64,000 nt of DNA. It comes from DASVBE01 sp963770375. Lineage in GTDB: Bacteria; Actinomycetota; Actinomycetes; Streptosporangiales; Streptosporangiaceae. Both the position numbers and the translations under genes were made by a program. Shown piece after piece: positions 25,569-34,888 of this stretch. The DNA lies in NCBI GenBank assembly GCA_963770375.1, contig CAVYPM010000010.1, positions 62,001-126,000 of the forward strand. The letters run 5' to 3'. A model generated the notes under the pieces. It was not told the origin of the DNA and ran no database searches. It worked only from the letters and a program-made list of their open reading frames with translations. Each line of letters starts with the position of its first letter. Position 1 is the stretch's first letter.

Positions 25569-26347
25569 CAACCCTCGCCTTTGCCGCGCGGGACTCGGCG
25601 ACGATGACCCGGCGCAGTCTCCGGCACGTGATGCGCTACCCCGTGACGCTGGTCGTGTCCGTGGTTGTGCCCGTGATGCTGCTGCTGCTGTTCACAGGTG
25701 TCTTCGGGTCACTGAGGTCGAGCCTGGGAGCCGTCTCGCACAGTGCGTATCTCGCCTATGTCGTGCCCGGGATCATCGTGATGACCGCCGCGTACGGGAG
25801 CTCCGTCACCGCCCAGTCCATCAACCGGGACTCCACCGAGGGCATCATCGCCCGGTTCCGCACCATGGCGATCTCCCCCGCCTCGGTACTGAACGGGCAC
25901 GTCATCAGCGCCCTGGCCCGCACGCTGCTCAGCGTGGCCCTGGTCATCGGCGTCTCGATCGGGCTTGGGTTCCGGCCCACCGCCGACACGGGCCGATGGC
26001 TGGCGGTGGCCGGCGTCACCGCCCTGCTCGTGCTCGCGCTCACCTGGCTGGCCGTCCCGTTCGGCCTGGCCGCTAAGACCGCCGAGGGCCTGTCCGGCTT
26101 CGTCCTCATCGTTCAGCTGCTGCCGTTCATCAGCAGCGCGTTCGTGCCACCGGACCAGATGTCAGGTTCGGTGCGCTGGTTCGCGGCGCACCAGCCGTTC
26201 ACGCCGGTCATCGACACGCTCCGGGGGCTGCTGACCGGCACGGCGGACGGTGGCACCGCGCTTGTCGCCGTCGCCTGGTGCGCCGGCATCGCACTGGCCG
26301 GGTATCTGTGGGCGCGGGTCCTGTTCCGGCGGGACCTCAGCCGCTGA
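25565..26347 (+). CDS. DrrB-like ABC-2 transporter permease
   Basis: A 260-residue permease with six membrane segments. The N-terminal SLRHVMRYPVTLVVSVVVPV, the central GSSVTAQSINRDSTEGIIAR and the late QPFTPVIDTLRGLLTG are standard for daunorubicin-resistance-type permeases. It starts at ATG inside the stop of the ATPase frame (ATGA). Downstream it overlaps the convergent SARP gene by 11 bases. The exported substrate is unknown. Confidence 0.92.
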   Translation: MTTLAFAARDSATMTRRSLRHVMRYPVTLVVSVVVPVMLLLLFTGVFGSLRSSLGAVSHSAYLAYVVPGIIVMTAAYGSSVTAQSINRDSTEGIIARFRTMAISPASVLNGHVISALARTLLSVALVIGVSIGLGFRPTADTGRWLAVAGVTALLVLALTWLAVPFGLAAKTAEGLSGFVLIVQLLPFISSAFVPPDQMSGSVRWFAAHQPFTPVIDTLRGLLTGTADGGTALVAVAWCAGIALAGYLWARVLFRRDLSR

Positions 26348-29300
26348 GCCGGGCTCGTGCCTGCAGCGCCGCTCGGGCGGCGGCGCGCAGGCCGTCCGGG
26401 TCGAGGCCGGCGTACGACGACACGGCGTCGTCGTACGCCGGCCCGTCGGCGTCCTGCGCGGCCCGCCGGGCGCGCGCGGCGGACGAGGTCGGCCCGAACC
26501 CCTGCTGGATGCCGAAGCGCTCGGCCAGCGCGACCATCCGGGCCCCGGACCGGGCGAGGCCCGTGCTGGCAGCGACGTGCTGGCGCGACTGCGCCGGCCG
26601 CGCTGCGCTGGCCGCGTGCCTGGCCCGGGCGATGTCGGTCATGGCCAGGGCCAGCAGGAGCGAGCCGTAGACGGAGAGGCCCGGCCAGGACGCGAGGGGC
26701 GAGTCGGGGGGCGGGCCCAGTTCCGCCGTCAGCACGGACAGCGAGCCGGGCAGCGCACTGGTGATGTCGGCGACCAGGTCGAGCCGGCCGTGGTACGCGT
26801 GGGCCACCACGGCCATGGCCTGAAGGTCGAGAGCCCAGGGGCCCAGGCGGGACAGGTCGCGGCGGGCCGGTCTGGCCGGCGGCGGGTCCCGGCGGCTGCG
26901 GGCCGCGCAGCGCGGCCGCGGCCGTCCGCCAGAGACGCAGGCCTTCCTCGACGTCACCGCGGCCGAGCGCGATCTCCGCGCGCACCGCGGTGTCGAACAT
27001 CGACATGTCCCAGGGCTCGTCCGAGCTGCGCGGCGTCGTCAGCTTCAGCTCGCGCTCTGCTTCGTCGAAGGCGCCGCGCTGCAGGTTGGCCAGCACCATG
27101 GCCTCGCGCAGGCGGTTCGCGCTGGACCGCGCCCCGAACTCCTCGGCCATCGACAGCGCGGCGCTCAGGTGATGCAGCGCCTCGTCCGCCGCGGGCTCGT
27201 CAGCCTGCAGGCACAGCTCGCCGATCCGGGAGTGAGCGGCGACCAGGAGCCAGACGCCGCCACGGCGCTCGAACGCGGGAAGCGGCCTGCCGCGCCGCCG
27301 CCAGCGCGCCGTCCAGGTCGCCCGCCCCTTCCCGCGCGTAGCTGGTGACCGTGCTGGCCATGCCCGCGAGCAGCGGCTGATCGCTGCGGCTCAGCGCCTG
27401 CAGGGCCGCGAGGTCCGCCTCTGGCGGCTCGTCAGCGCGTTCAGCACGGCCTGCGCGGCCCGGGCGAAGGTGTCCGGCGGGGCCAGCGGCAGCCGCCGCA
27501 GGCCTGCCAGGAACCGCGCCGGGTTCGGCCCCTGCAGCAGGAACCCGGTTATCACGCCGAGCACCAGGCTGGTCCGGGTGGCCTCGACCAGGGCGGGTTC
27601 CGGCCGGTACCGCGCCAGGATCCCGGACGTGTCCGCGGCCAGGGCGTTCGACCGGGTGAAGTTCGACTCGGTCATCCACAGGCCGCCCAGCACGGCCGAC
27701 ACCGCGGCGACCGTTCCGGCCTCCTTGCGGTCAAGCCCGTGCCGCAGCGCCAGAACCAGGTTGTCCTGCTCGGCCCGGACCAGCTCGAAGGCCGGGAGGT
27801 CGTCGCCGGTGAGCACGAAGTCGTGGTGGGCCACGCCGAAGTCGCGGGCCCAGGCGAGGAACCGGCCGATCACGGCCTCGGTCTCGGCGGCGTCCTCCCG
27901 CCGCGCGGCGGCGAACTCCCGTACGGTCTCCAGCATCCGGTAACGGGCCCCGGACGCGGTGTCGGTGACCTTGAGCAGCGACTGATCGGCAAGCTGCTCG
28001 AGGACCAGCAAGACGTCGGCCCCCGCAGGGCGCCGGCGCCGAGCAGGTGCCGGGCGGCCCCGGCGGTGAATCCGCCGGGGAACACCGACAGGGCGCGCAT
28101 GGCCGCCTGCCCGGCCGGGTCGAGCAGGTTCCAGCTCCAGTCGATGACGGCGTGCAGCGTGCGGTGCCGCTGCGGCGCGTCGCGTGCGCCGCCCCGCAGC
28201 ACCGCGAACCTGTCGTCCAGGCGGCGGGCGATCTCGGCCACCGACATGACCCGGATCCGCGCGGCGGCCAGCTCCGCGGCGAGCGGCAGGCCGTCCAGGC
28301 GGGCGCACAGCTCCCTGACGGCCTCCGCGGGCAGATCGGCGTCGGGCCGGGCCGCCCGGGCCCGCTGCCCGAACAGCTCGGCCGTGGCCGCCAGGTCCAG
28401 TTCGGGCAGCAGGTAGACCGACTCCGACGACAGGCCGAGCGGGGCGCGGCTGGTGGTGAGCACGCGAAGGTCCTTGCTCAGCGACACCAGGGCGTATACC
28501 AGGCCGGCGGCGCTGGGCACGACGTGCTCGCAGTTGTCCAGGACGAGCAGCGCGGGGCCCGGGCCGAGGGCGGCCACGATCGCGGCGGGCCCGCCGGGCG
28601 GGGCGCCGCCGGGCGGGCCGCCGCCGCGGCCGGGCGGGCCGCCGCCTTCCTCGCCGGCGCCGAGCGCGGCCGCGACCTCGGCCGTGACGTCGCCGTCGGC
28701 GGCGACGCCCGCGAGCTCGACGAAGTACACGACGCGCTGCTCCGCCTGGCTGCTGACCGCGTGCGCGAGACGGGTCTTGCCCAGGCCGCCGGGGCCCACG
28801 ATCGACGTGACCCGGGACGTACGCAGCAGGCTGGTCACGGCGGCGATGTCGTCGTCCCGGCCGAGCAGCGGGTTGGGCTCGTGCCGGACGCCGCGGCGGA
28901 TCACGGGCGCGTCGGCCTGCAGCAGTTCCTGGTACACACCCTGCAGCGCGGGGCCGGGATCGCTGCCAAGGTCGTCGCGCAGCCGCTGCCGGTAGCCGGC
29001 GTACCGTGCCAGGGCGGCCGCGGGCCCCGCCGTTGCCGCCTCGCAGCGCAGCAGTTCGGCCAGCACCTCCTCGTCCCGCGGATACCGCTGATTCAGCTCG
29101 CCGAGCGGTGCCGCCGCCTCGGCCCGCCGCCCGAGGCGCGACAGGGCGAGAGCCCGGGCCCGCTGCAGCGACCGGTAGGCCGGGACCCGCGCCGCGCGCA
29201 GTGCCGCCAGCGGGTGGGCCTCCAGCGGGTGGGCCGCCCGGGGTGAGCGGACAGGGGGGCGCCGTGCCGGCGTCCCAGCCTTCCGCGCCCGCGCACAGCG

Positions 29301-29673
29301 CGAGCCCGGCCTCGGCGTGCGCGAGCGCGGCGAGGTGGTCGCCCGCCCGGGACCGTTTCGCGCTCTCGGCCACGCTGAGCAGAACCGCGGAGGCATCGAT
29401 CTGGTCCGCGCTCAGCGAGAGGCGGTATCCGCCCGGCGTGCTGACGATGACCCCCGGGCCGAGCCGGGCCCGGGCCCGGGACACGAGAACCTGGAGGGCC
29501 TTGGCCGGGTGCTCGGGCTGCTCGTCGGGCCACAGCGCGTCCGTCAGCCGGGCCGCGCTGCACCCCACGTGCGGATCCTCGGCCAGGAGAGCAAGCAGGC
29601 CCTGCAGCCGGGAGCCCGTGATCTCCTGGCCGCGATAACTAACCCGCGACAGCAGGACCAGCTCAATAGTCAC
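26337..29673 (-). pseudogene. AfsR/SARP-type transcriptional regulator interrupted by about five frameshifts
   Basis: Stitching the frames gives about 1,110 residues in the normal order. A winged-helix domain (RLTDALWPDEQPEHPAKAL) is followed by a BTAD domain, an NB-ARC ATPase (IVGPGGLGKTRLAHAV, LLVLDNCEHV) and C-terminal TPR-like repeats ending AALQARARLSG. Frame breaks fall near 29,250, 28,022, 27,430, 27,290 and 26,880. At three of them a single-base change in a short run restores the reading, for example one G in a G-run at 28,022. A Gly/Pro-rich insert lies between Walker A and B. SARPs activate secondary-metabolite genes; the DrrAB exporter is convergent with it. Confidence 0.85.
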
Positions 29674-29838
29674 CGCCGTCAGATTAGCCGGTCACGGGCC
29701 CGCGGCGCCGGATCGGCCGGCCCTGGACGGCCGGGCCCGCCCGGCAACCATGCGTAATCCTGAAAGGTTGCAGGGCTGGTGCCGGGCGGGCGCGAGGGCC
29801 CGCCTGGCGGAGGGGCCGGGCAATACGCTGCCATTAAT
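29674..29838. other. 5' intergenic part before the SARP gene
   Basis: The roughly 500 bases between the SARP start and the pentapeptide-repeat gene begin with GC-rich DNA containing an inverted repeat around GCGAGGGCCCGCC, then become clearly less GC-rich. No gene is seen. The tandem 22-bp element follows directly. Confidence 0.5.
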
Positions 29839-29882
29839 TCTTTACTGAAGCACGGGCCGCTCTTTGCTGAAGCATGGGGCGC
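29839..29882. promoter_or_regulatory. tandem 22-bp direct repeat upstream of the SARP and pentapeptide genes
   Basis: Two adjacent 22-base units begin TCTTTACTGAAGCACGGG and TCTTTGCTGAAGCATGGG; 19 of 22 positions agree. Twenty-two bases are two turns of DNA, the spacing used by SARPs and OmpR-type activators. The element lies 166 bases upstream of the SARP start on one side and 292 bases from the pentapeptide gene on the other. From 29,883 to 30,173 no gene is seen; this part is less GC-rich than its surroundings. Confidence 0.55.
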
Positions 29883-30173
29883 GGACGCTACCCGCAGCTT
29901 GGATCCGGATACGCAGAGCGATATTTACGGAAACTAACGGTTCGGGGCAACCTTTGGCCATGTCTGTGGCGTCTACCTATAGCGCCGCCCGTGCCTGGGT
30001 TCGGCTAGCCGAATTGCCGTACCCGGCTGTCGCCGGGGCGGAAGTAACAGCTGGGTCGTAAGTACCACAATTGCCCTTCCAGGGCATCGTGACACGAGTA
30101 ATCTTCGTCGGACGTCGCGCGGCTGGCCTTCCCGACAGGTCACCGGGGGCGTCTACGGGACCGAAAGGACGTC

Positions 30174-31607
30174 ATGAGGTCACGATTGCTGGCGGCGCGG
30201 GCCTGCGCCGCCATCGGAGTTTCCGCACTCGCAGCAGGCATGCTCGCCGTGACGGCCGGAGCGGCTGGGGCCGCCCCGGCCGTGGTCACCTGCCCCACCG
30301 TTGACCCGGTCACCGGTGTCGTCACCCCGGCACCGTCGGCCGGGGTGGACTGGGCGGGCTGCAACCTGACGAACGCCAACCTCAACCAGTCCAACCTGAG
30401 CGGGGCGAACCTGGCCGGGGCGAACCTTACGCACGCTACCTTCAACGCCGCCAACGTGGCCGGCATCACCCTGACGACGGCCAATCTGACCGGTGCCGTG
30501 CTGACGAACGTTGACCTCTCGTCGGTCAACATGACGGGCGCCAACCTCACTCAGGCCGTCATCAAGAGCGCCACGCTGAACAAGACGGTCATGGCGGGCA
30601 CCACGCTGGCCAAGGTCATCGGCCGTCAGCTCACCGGGGTGCCCGCATCGCTCCCGGCTAACTGGGCCGTGATCGCCGGCTCGCTTGTCGGCCCGGGTGC
30701 TGACCTCAGCAACGACAATCTTTCCGGCGCCGACCTGAGCAATCGCAACCTCACCGGCACGGATTTCGACCATTCCAATCTCACCGGAGCCAACCTCGCA
30801 GGCGCCAATCTGACCGGTGCGAGCTTCGTGGGGGCCGTCGTCACCAACGCCAACCTCGACGGCGTCGGCCTGGCTGGCGACAATCTCACCGGGATCGTTT
30901 CCGGTGGCGTCACCGGGCGAGTGACCAGCCTGCCGGCCGGCTGGTCCCTGAAGGACGGCTTCCTGATCGGCCCGGGGGCCAGCCTCGCCAACGCCAACCT
31001 GGCGGGCCTCAACCTGGCGGGTGCCAACCTCTCGGGGATCAACCTGTCGAAGGCCAATCTCGTCAGCACCAACCTGTCGGGCGCGAACCTGAACGGGTCC
31101 GACCTGAGCAGCGCCAACCTCACCGGCGCCGACCTGTTCCGCGCGGACCTGACGGGCGTCACGTGGTCGTCGACCACCTGCCCCAACGGGAAGAACTCGA
31201 ATGGCCTGACCGGTGGCTGCGCACGCCAGCTCGCGTTCCGCTTCGGCGGCCTCACCGCACCGGCGCCGGGCAGCCGCATCCGCAAGTCCGCGCATTCGTT
31301 CCAGGTGAAGTTCCGGCTGACCAACTTCAGCAGCCAGAAGGTCACCGACTCCATCGGCCGGTCGCTGACCAGCGCTAAGGAGGTCCGCGTCACCCTGAGC
31401 GGCCCCCGCATCAAGGCGGTCAGCGCGAACTGCAGCTGGAACTCCACGATCGGCAAGTTCCAGTGCACGATCCACTTCCCCAGCACGGTGAAGAAGGGGA
31501 AGAAGCACAACTACAAGCTCACCGTCTCGGAGAACTTCGGCCTTGGCTTCGCCAGGGCGCCGACGCGGGCGGGTGCCGCCAACCCGGCGATCATCCACTT
31601 CAGGTAA
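30174..31607 (+). CDS. secreted pentapeptide-repeat protein with C-terminal beta domain
   Basis: A 477-residue exported protein. Signal peptide in residues 1-33 (SALAAGMLAVTAGAAGAAPA). Three blocks of A(N/D)LxG-type pentapeptides follow, about residues 60-145, 178-245 and 262-325, separated by related spacers LPANWAVIAGSLVGPGA and LPAGWSLKDGFLIGPGA. Residues 340-477 lack repeats and look beta-rich with four Cys. Pentapeptide repeats fold as a four-sided beta-helix; a secreted form suggests a surface or adhesion role. GAAAGGACGTC precedes the ATG. A strong hairpin follows the stop. Confidence 0.9.
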   Translation: MRSRLLAARACAAIGVSALAAGMLAVTAGAAGAAPAVVTCPTVDPVTGVVTPAPSAGVDWAGCNLTNANLNQSNLSGANLAGANLTHATFNAANVAGITLTTANLTGAVLTNVDLSSVNMTGANLTQAVIKSATLNKTVMAGTTLAKVIGRQLTGVPASLPANWAVIAGSLVGPGADLSNDNLSGADLSNRNLTGTDFDHSNLTGANLAGANLTGASFVGAVVTNANLDGVGLAGDNLTGIVSGGVTGRVTSLPAGWSLKDGFLIGPGASLANANLAGLNLAGANLSGINLSKANLVSTNLSGANLNGSDLSSANLTGADLFRADLTGVTWSSTTCPNGKNSNGLTGGCARQLAFRFGGLTAPAPGSRIRKSAHSFQVKFRLTNFSSQKVTDSIGRSLTSAKEVRVTLSGPRIKAVSANCSWNSTIGKFQCTIHFPSTVKKGKKHNYKLTVSENFGLGFARAPTRAGAANPAIIHFR

Positions 31608-31619
31608 GGGCGCTGTGCA

Positions 31620-31654
31620 GCGGGCGCCGGAACTGTCAGGGTTCCGGCGCCCGC
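31620..31654. terminator. strong hairpin, likely transcription terminator
   Basis: A perfect 14-bp stem (GCGGGCGCCGGAAC and its complement) with a 7-base loop begins 12 bases after the stop of the pentapeptide-repeat gene. No clear T-run follows, as is common in actinomycetes. It can act in both directions and would also end transcripts from the remnant on the minus strand. Confidence 0.85.
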
Positions 31655-31677
31655 TTCGCTGCGCTGTGTTCCGCCTC

Positions 31678-31920
31678 TTACGTGCGCGACGTGGCGAGCA
31701 CGCCTTCGACGGCGCTGACGACGGCGCCGGGGCGGTCGATGGATACAAACGTGGTGGCGTCGGCGACCTCGTCGAGCTGGGCCAGCGGGAAGGCGGCCGC
31801 CAGCCGCCGGCCGAGCTCGAGCGTGAAGTGCTTGTCCCTGGTGCCCCACACGAGGCGGACCGGGCGCTGGAAGCGGCCCAGCCAGGTGGCGGCCTCGGTT
31901 CGGTGCCGGCGGGGCGACCC
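31678..31920 (-). pseudogene. C-terminal remnant of an alpha/beta hydrolase
   Basis: The minus strand reads VRLVWGTRDKHFTLELGRR and then VADATTFVSIDRPGAVV, the usual end of alpha/beta hydrolases: the acid residue strand WGtrD and a late region in which the catalytic His is normally found (here Thr-Thr-Phe). Upstream of about 31,920 the frame stays open but the text no longer resembles a hydrolase and the nucleophile elbow is absent. It is a remnant of roughly 75 residues. Confidence 0.65.
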
Positions 31921-32514
31921 TGACATGGCCGCGGGCGAACCGGGTGAGGCTCGTGCCGGCATGGCCGCGTCATGCCGCCGGAGCAGGCTGGCACTGGCCA
32001 GCCCCGGGCTGACCGCGCCAGCGGGCCGCTGGCGGCAGGCTGGCAAGCGGGCAGCGGGCCGGGTGAACAGCGGCCAGCCGGCGGGAACGCCGAAGGCGCG
32101 CGTGCTAGCCGAGCCCGCTACTCGCTGGGTGTCGCAGCGCAGGGTCACCGGCGAGGGCCCGCTGGCGCAGGCACCGCCGGGCCGCAGCCGGCCGCCATCA
32201 CGCAGGCGGCACGTCGAAGTCGGTGATCGCGGGGCGCGGCGGAACTGCTCGAGCGTCGCAGCTGGCTGGCACGATGGGCGCCGATGCCGCCAGTGGGCAG
32301 GACGCAGCACCCGGTCGCGCCAGCTGGCTCGGCTCGGCGTCCCAACGTCGAGCTCCGCGCCGTGGCCGAGCTCGGCGACCGGCACGTCGGCATCACTGGG
32401 CCAGCCGGTCAAGCGGCCAGGATGTTGCGCCGAGGACGGGCCCGGGCCGGACGACGGCCGACGAGCGCGACTGCGCGACGAGTGAGCTAGCGCCGCGATC
32501 TTCAGCTGGCGTCG
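31921..32514. other. apparently non-coding, degenerate stretch
   Basis: About 600 bases with many short GCTGGC and GCCGG repeats. No frame on either strand shows a recognisable protein, start and ribosome site together. It continues the decayed zone that starts with the hydrolase remnant. Confidence 0.5.
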
Positions 32515-32712
32515 TCAGACAGCCAATCCGCTCTCGCGGAGCAGCAGGCTGAGCCGGGCGTAAATGTCCAGGATCTGATCCGGCGTGGCGTCCGCACGCA
32601 CAGCGGCGACGATGGGGTATCCGGCCGATACGGTCTGCTGGAGCAAGGCCCGCACGGCGAGGGTCTCTCCGGGAGTCCAGCTGCTGGGAACAGCAATCTC
32701 GATGGTACTCAT
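32515..32712 (-). CDS. small hypothetical protein
   Basis: A 65-residue protein beginning MSTIEIAVPSSWTPGETLAV and ending ARLSLLLRESGLAV. GGAGGAG precedes the ATG at the right distance, and the sequence looks like a real, soluble alpha/beta mini-protein (for example YPIVAAVRADATPDQILDIY). No family is recognised. It is one of the few intact frames inside the decayed zone. Confidence 0.55.
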   Translation of the reverse strand: MSTIEIAVPSSWTPGETLAVRALLQQTVSAGYPIVAAVRADATPDQILDIYARLSLLLRESGLAV

Positions 32713-32919
32713 GACTCCTCCACCGCAGCACTGCACCGGCGGAGCCGTCAGTGCCTGCAAATGAAATGGTAGACCCGGAATGCCCGCTCGCGCTAGTGCC
32801 GTGCAGGCGACGTTGCCCGTTGATGGCGAGACTGCGAGACGGCGCTGGAGGGCATCTCGCCACGCGGAAAGGCCCTCGCTGCATACGGGCGACCGCCCGG
32901 TCGCCTTCAGCGATAGGCG

Positions 32920-33860
32920 TTAGATCGGCCCCGGGGTAGGCGCCTGGGTGTCGGCCAGGGTCTGCTCGTCCCAGTACGGGTCGCCGGACCGGGCCATCCG
33001 AATACCGACCGCTCCCGGGGGGTCGCCCGCTCGACTGATCGCGAACGCAGTCTGGTTGCGTCGCGCGCTCGGCCCAGGCGACCCTGGCCGGTCCAGCGCG
33101 GTCCCCACACGTCGTAGTCGGCGAGCAAGGCGAACCGGGTTGATCGCTCGCCGGTCATGCGCGACCCAGCGGTGAAGCACATCGGACCGGAAAGCGACCA
33201 GCGGTTCCGCGGGACCTGTCATGCGAGACCTCCTCGCTCGGCGAACATCCGCCGGGGGGAGGTAGTCGTTCGTGATGGTCGTGATCCGCCAGGGACCGGC
33301 CAGTACGGGCGATCGCCGCTCGCCGGCCAGGCAGCGGAACGACCTTGGTCGGCCCGTCCTCATCGCCGACGTCTGACAGGAGGATCCAGTTCATGCATCT
33401 GCGTGCCCGGCTGGCGAGCGCTTGGGCACGACGACGGCTGTGGTTGACGAAGTCGCGGTAGGTGGCACTGGTCGTAGTCGACGGCCCCGGCGTACTTGGC
33501 CCACAGCCCCGCCTCATAGAGCCGCAGGTCGGCCGAACCACGGAAGCTGACCCGGCCAGGTCGAGCAGGTCGGGGTGGAAGGCCAGCCGGTTCAGGCTCC
33601 ACGACCGCCACGGTCCGCGGATCTCACCGGCCCACTGGCTGGCTGCCAGCCAGGCGTAAGCGGCCGGGTCGGCGAAGTACTCCCCGGGCCGGGGGAAGTG
33701 CAACCACAGGGCCTCCTGGGCCGCCGCCAGCTCGCCGGCGCCCGAGGAAACCCTCGAACACGAGGTAGCCGCCGCTCCCGCAGTTCCGTCAGACAACGCT
33801 CTGGCACTCTCACAGAGCCCGGAAGTCTAGCCCGCATCGCACGCCCGCCACCGTCCCCAG
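32920..33860 (-). pseudogene. phytanoyl-CoA dioxygenase family gene, heavily frameshifted
   Basis: Pieces of one protein appear in order but in changing frames: GYLVFEGFL, HFPRPGEYFADPAAYAWLA, SWSLNRLAFHPDLLDLAG, LYEAGLWAKYAGAVDYDQCH, DFVNHS, ILLSDVGDEDGPTKVVPL, SDVLHR, RFALLADYDVWGPRWTG and DPYWDEQTLADTQ. These are hallmarks of PhyH-type Fe(II)/2-oxoglutarate oxygenases. At least six frame changes within 900 bases, far more than elsewhere, point to a true pseudogene. Confidence 0.8.
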
Positions 33861-33987
33861 CGTCGCGTTGCAGGACATGGCGAACGTTGCCTGCCACGGC
33901 ACTAGCTCCTGTCAGCTCCTGGCGAACTAGCAAATCACTGTCCGCGAAGGCGCGGTATGCCGCCGATGGCAGAGGCAGAATGAGACC

Positions 33988-34827
33988 GTGAGCAGCTTCG
34001 CGTCGTACGACGGAACTGAGATCGGTTACCAGGTCCGCGGCGATGGCCTGCCGCTGGTCTGCCTGCCCGGCGGGCCCGGCCGGGCGGCCGGGTACCTGGG
34101 TGATCTCGGCGGTCTCAGCAAGTCACGGCAGCTGGTGCTGCTGGACCCCCGCGGCGTGGGGATCTCCGCCGACCCGGCAGATCCCGCGACGTTCCGCGTC
34201 GACCGGCTCGTCAGCGATGTCGAGTCGCTCCGTATCCATCTGGGCCTGGACCGGATGGACCTGCTCGCGCACTCGGCCGGCGCTTTCCTGGCGACTCTGT
34301 ACGCGGCTGCGTACCCGCAGCGCCTCTCCAGGCTGGTCCTGGTCACCCCTGGCCTGGCCGCGGTTGGCGCCGAGGGCACAGAGGAAGAGTTCCGCACCGC
34401 TCTCGAACGCCGGGCGGCCGAGCCCTGGTATCCGGAGGCCCGCGCCGCGCTGGAGAAGATCATCGCCGGGGACCTGTCGATCGAGGCCTTCCGCGCCTCC
34501 CGGCCCTTCTATTACGGCCGCTGGGACGAAGCGGCCCAGGCGCACGCGGCTGTCGGGGTCAGCGAGCGCCACCAGGCCGCGCGGGAGGGCTACTTCGCCG
34601 GCGTCGTCCTCGACCCGCCCGCGACCAGAGCCGCCCTGAAGAAGCTCACTGCGCCCGTCCTCCTCTACGCGGGGGAACTGGACCCGATGGTCACACCCGC
34701 CGTGGTGCGGGCGGCAGCGCCGGTCTTCAGCGACGCGACCGTTGTCGTCCAGCCCGGGGCCTCGCACTTCCCGTGGGTCGACGGCCCGGCGGCCTTCGCC
34801 GCAGCTGTCGGCTCGTTCCTCAGCTGA
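33988..34827 (+). CDS. alpha/beta hydrolase (proline-iminopeptidase-like)
   Basis: A 279-residue soluble hydrolase. The oxyanion loop is LPGGPGRAAGYLG, the nucleophile in LLAHSAGAFLATLY, the acid in YAGELDPMVTP and the histidine in GASHFPWVDGP. HGGPG-like loop plus these motifs resemble proline iminopeptidases and related esterases; the substrate is unknown. It starts with GTG. The following flavin oxidoreductase starts 62 bases downstream on the same strand. Confidence 0.92.
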   Translation: MSSFASYDGTEIGYQVRGDGLPLVCLPGGPGRAAGYLGDLGGLSKSRQLVLLDPRGVGISADPADPATFRVDRLVSDVESLRIHLGLDRMDLLAHSAGAFLATLYAAAYPQRLSRLVLVTPGLAAVGAEGTEEEFRTALERRAAEPWYPEARAALEKIIAGDLSIEAFRASRPFYYGRWDEAAQAHAAVGVSERHQAAREGYFAGVVLDPPATRAALKKLTAPVLLYAGELDPMVTPAVVRAAAPVFSDATVVVQPGASHFPWVDGPAAFAAAVGSFLS

Positions 34828-34888
34828 TCGTCCGCCGGTGCCTCGCCGGGCCAGGAATGCCGCCCGGGCGGGCCGCGTTGACGCGCTG

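Noticed and set aside
28590..28660. G/C-rich tandem CGGGCGGGCC-like stretch, possible CRISPR or minisatellite
   Set aside because: It encodes the Gly/Pro-rich insert of the SARP ATPase; units are irregular and there are no spacers.
32000..32500. GC-rich dispersed GCTGGC repeats as a replication or attachment site
   Set aside because: No symmetry, AT-rich core or repeat order that would support an origin or att site.
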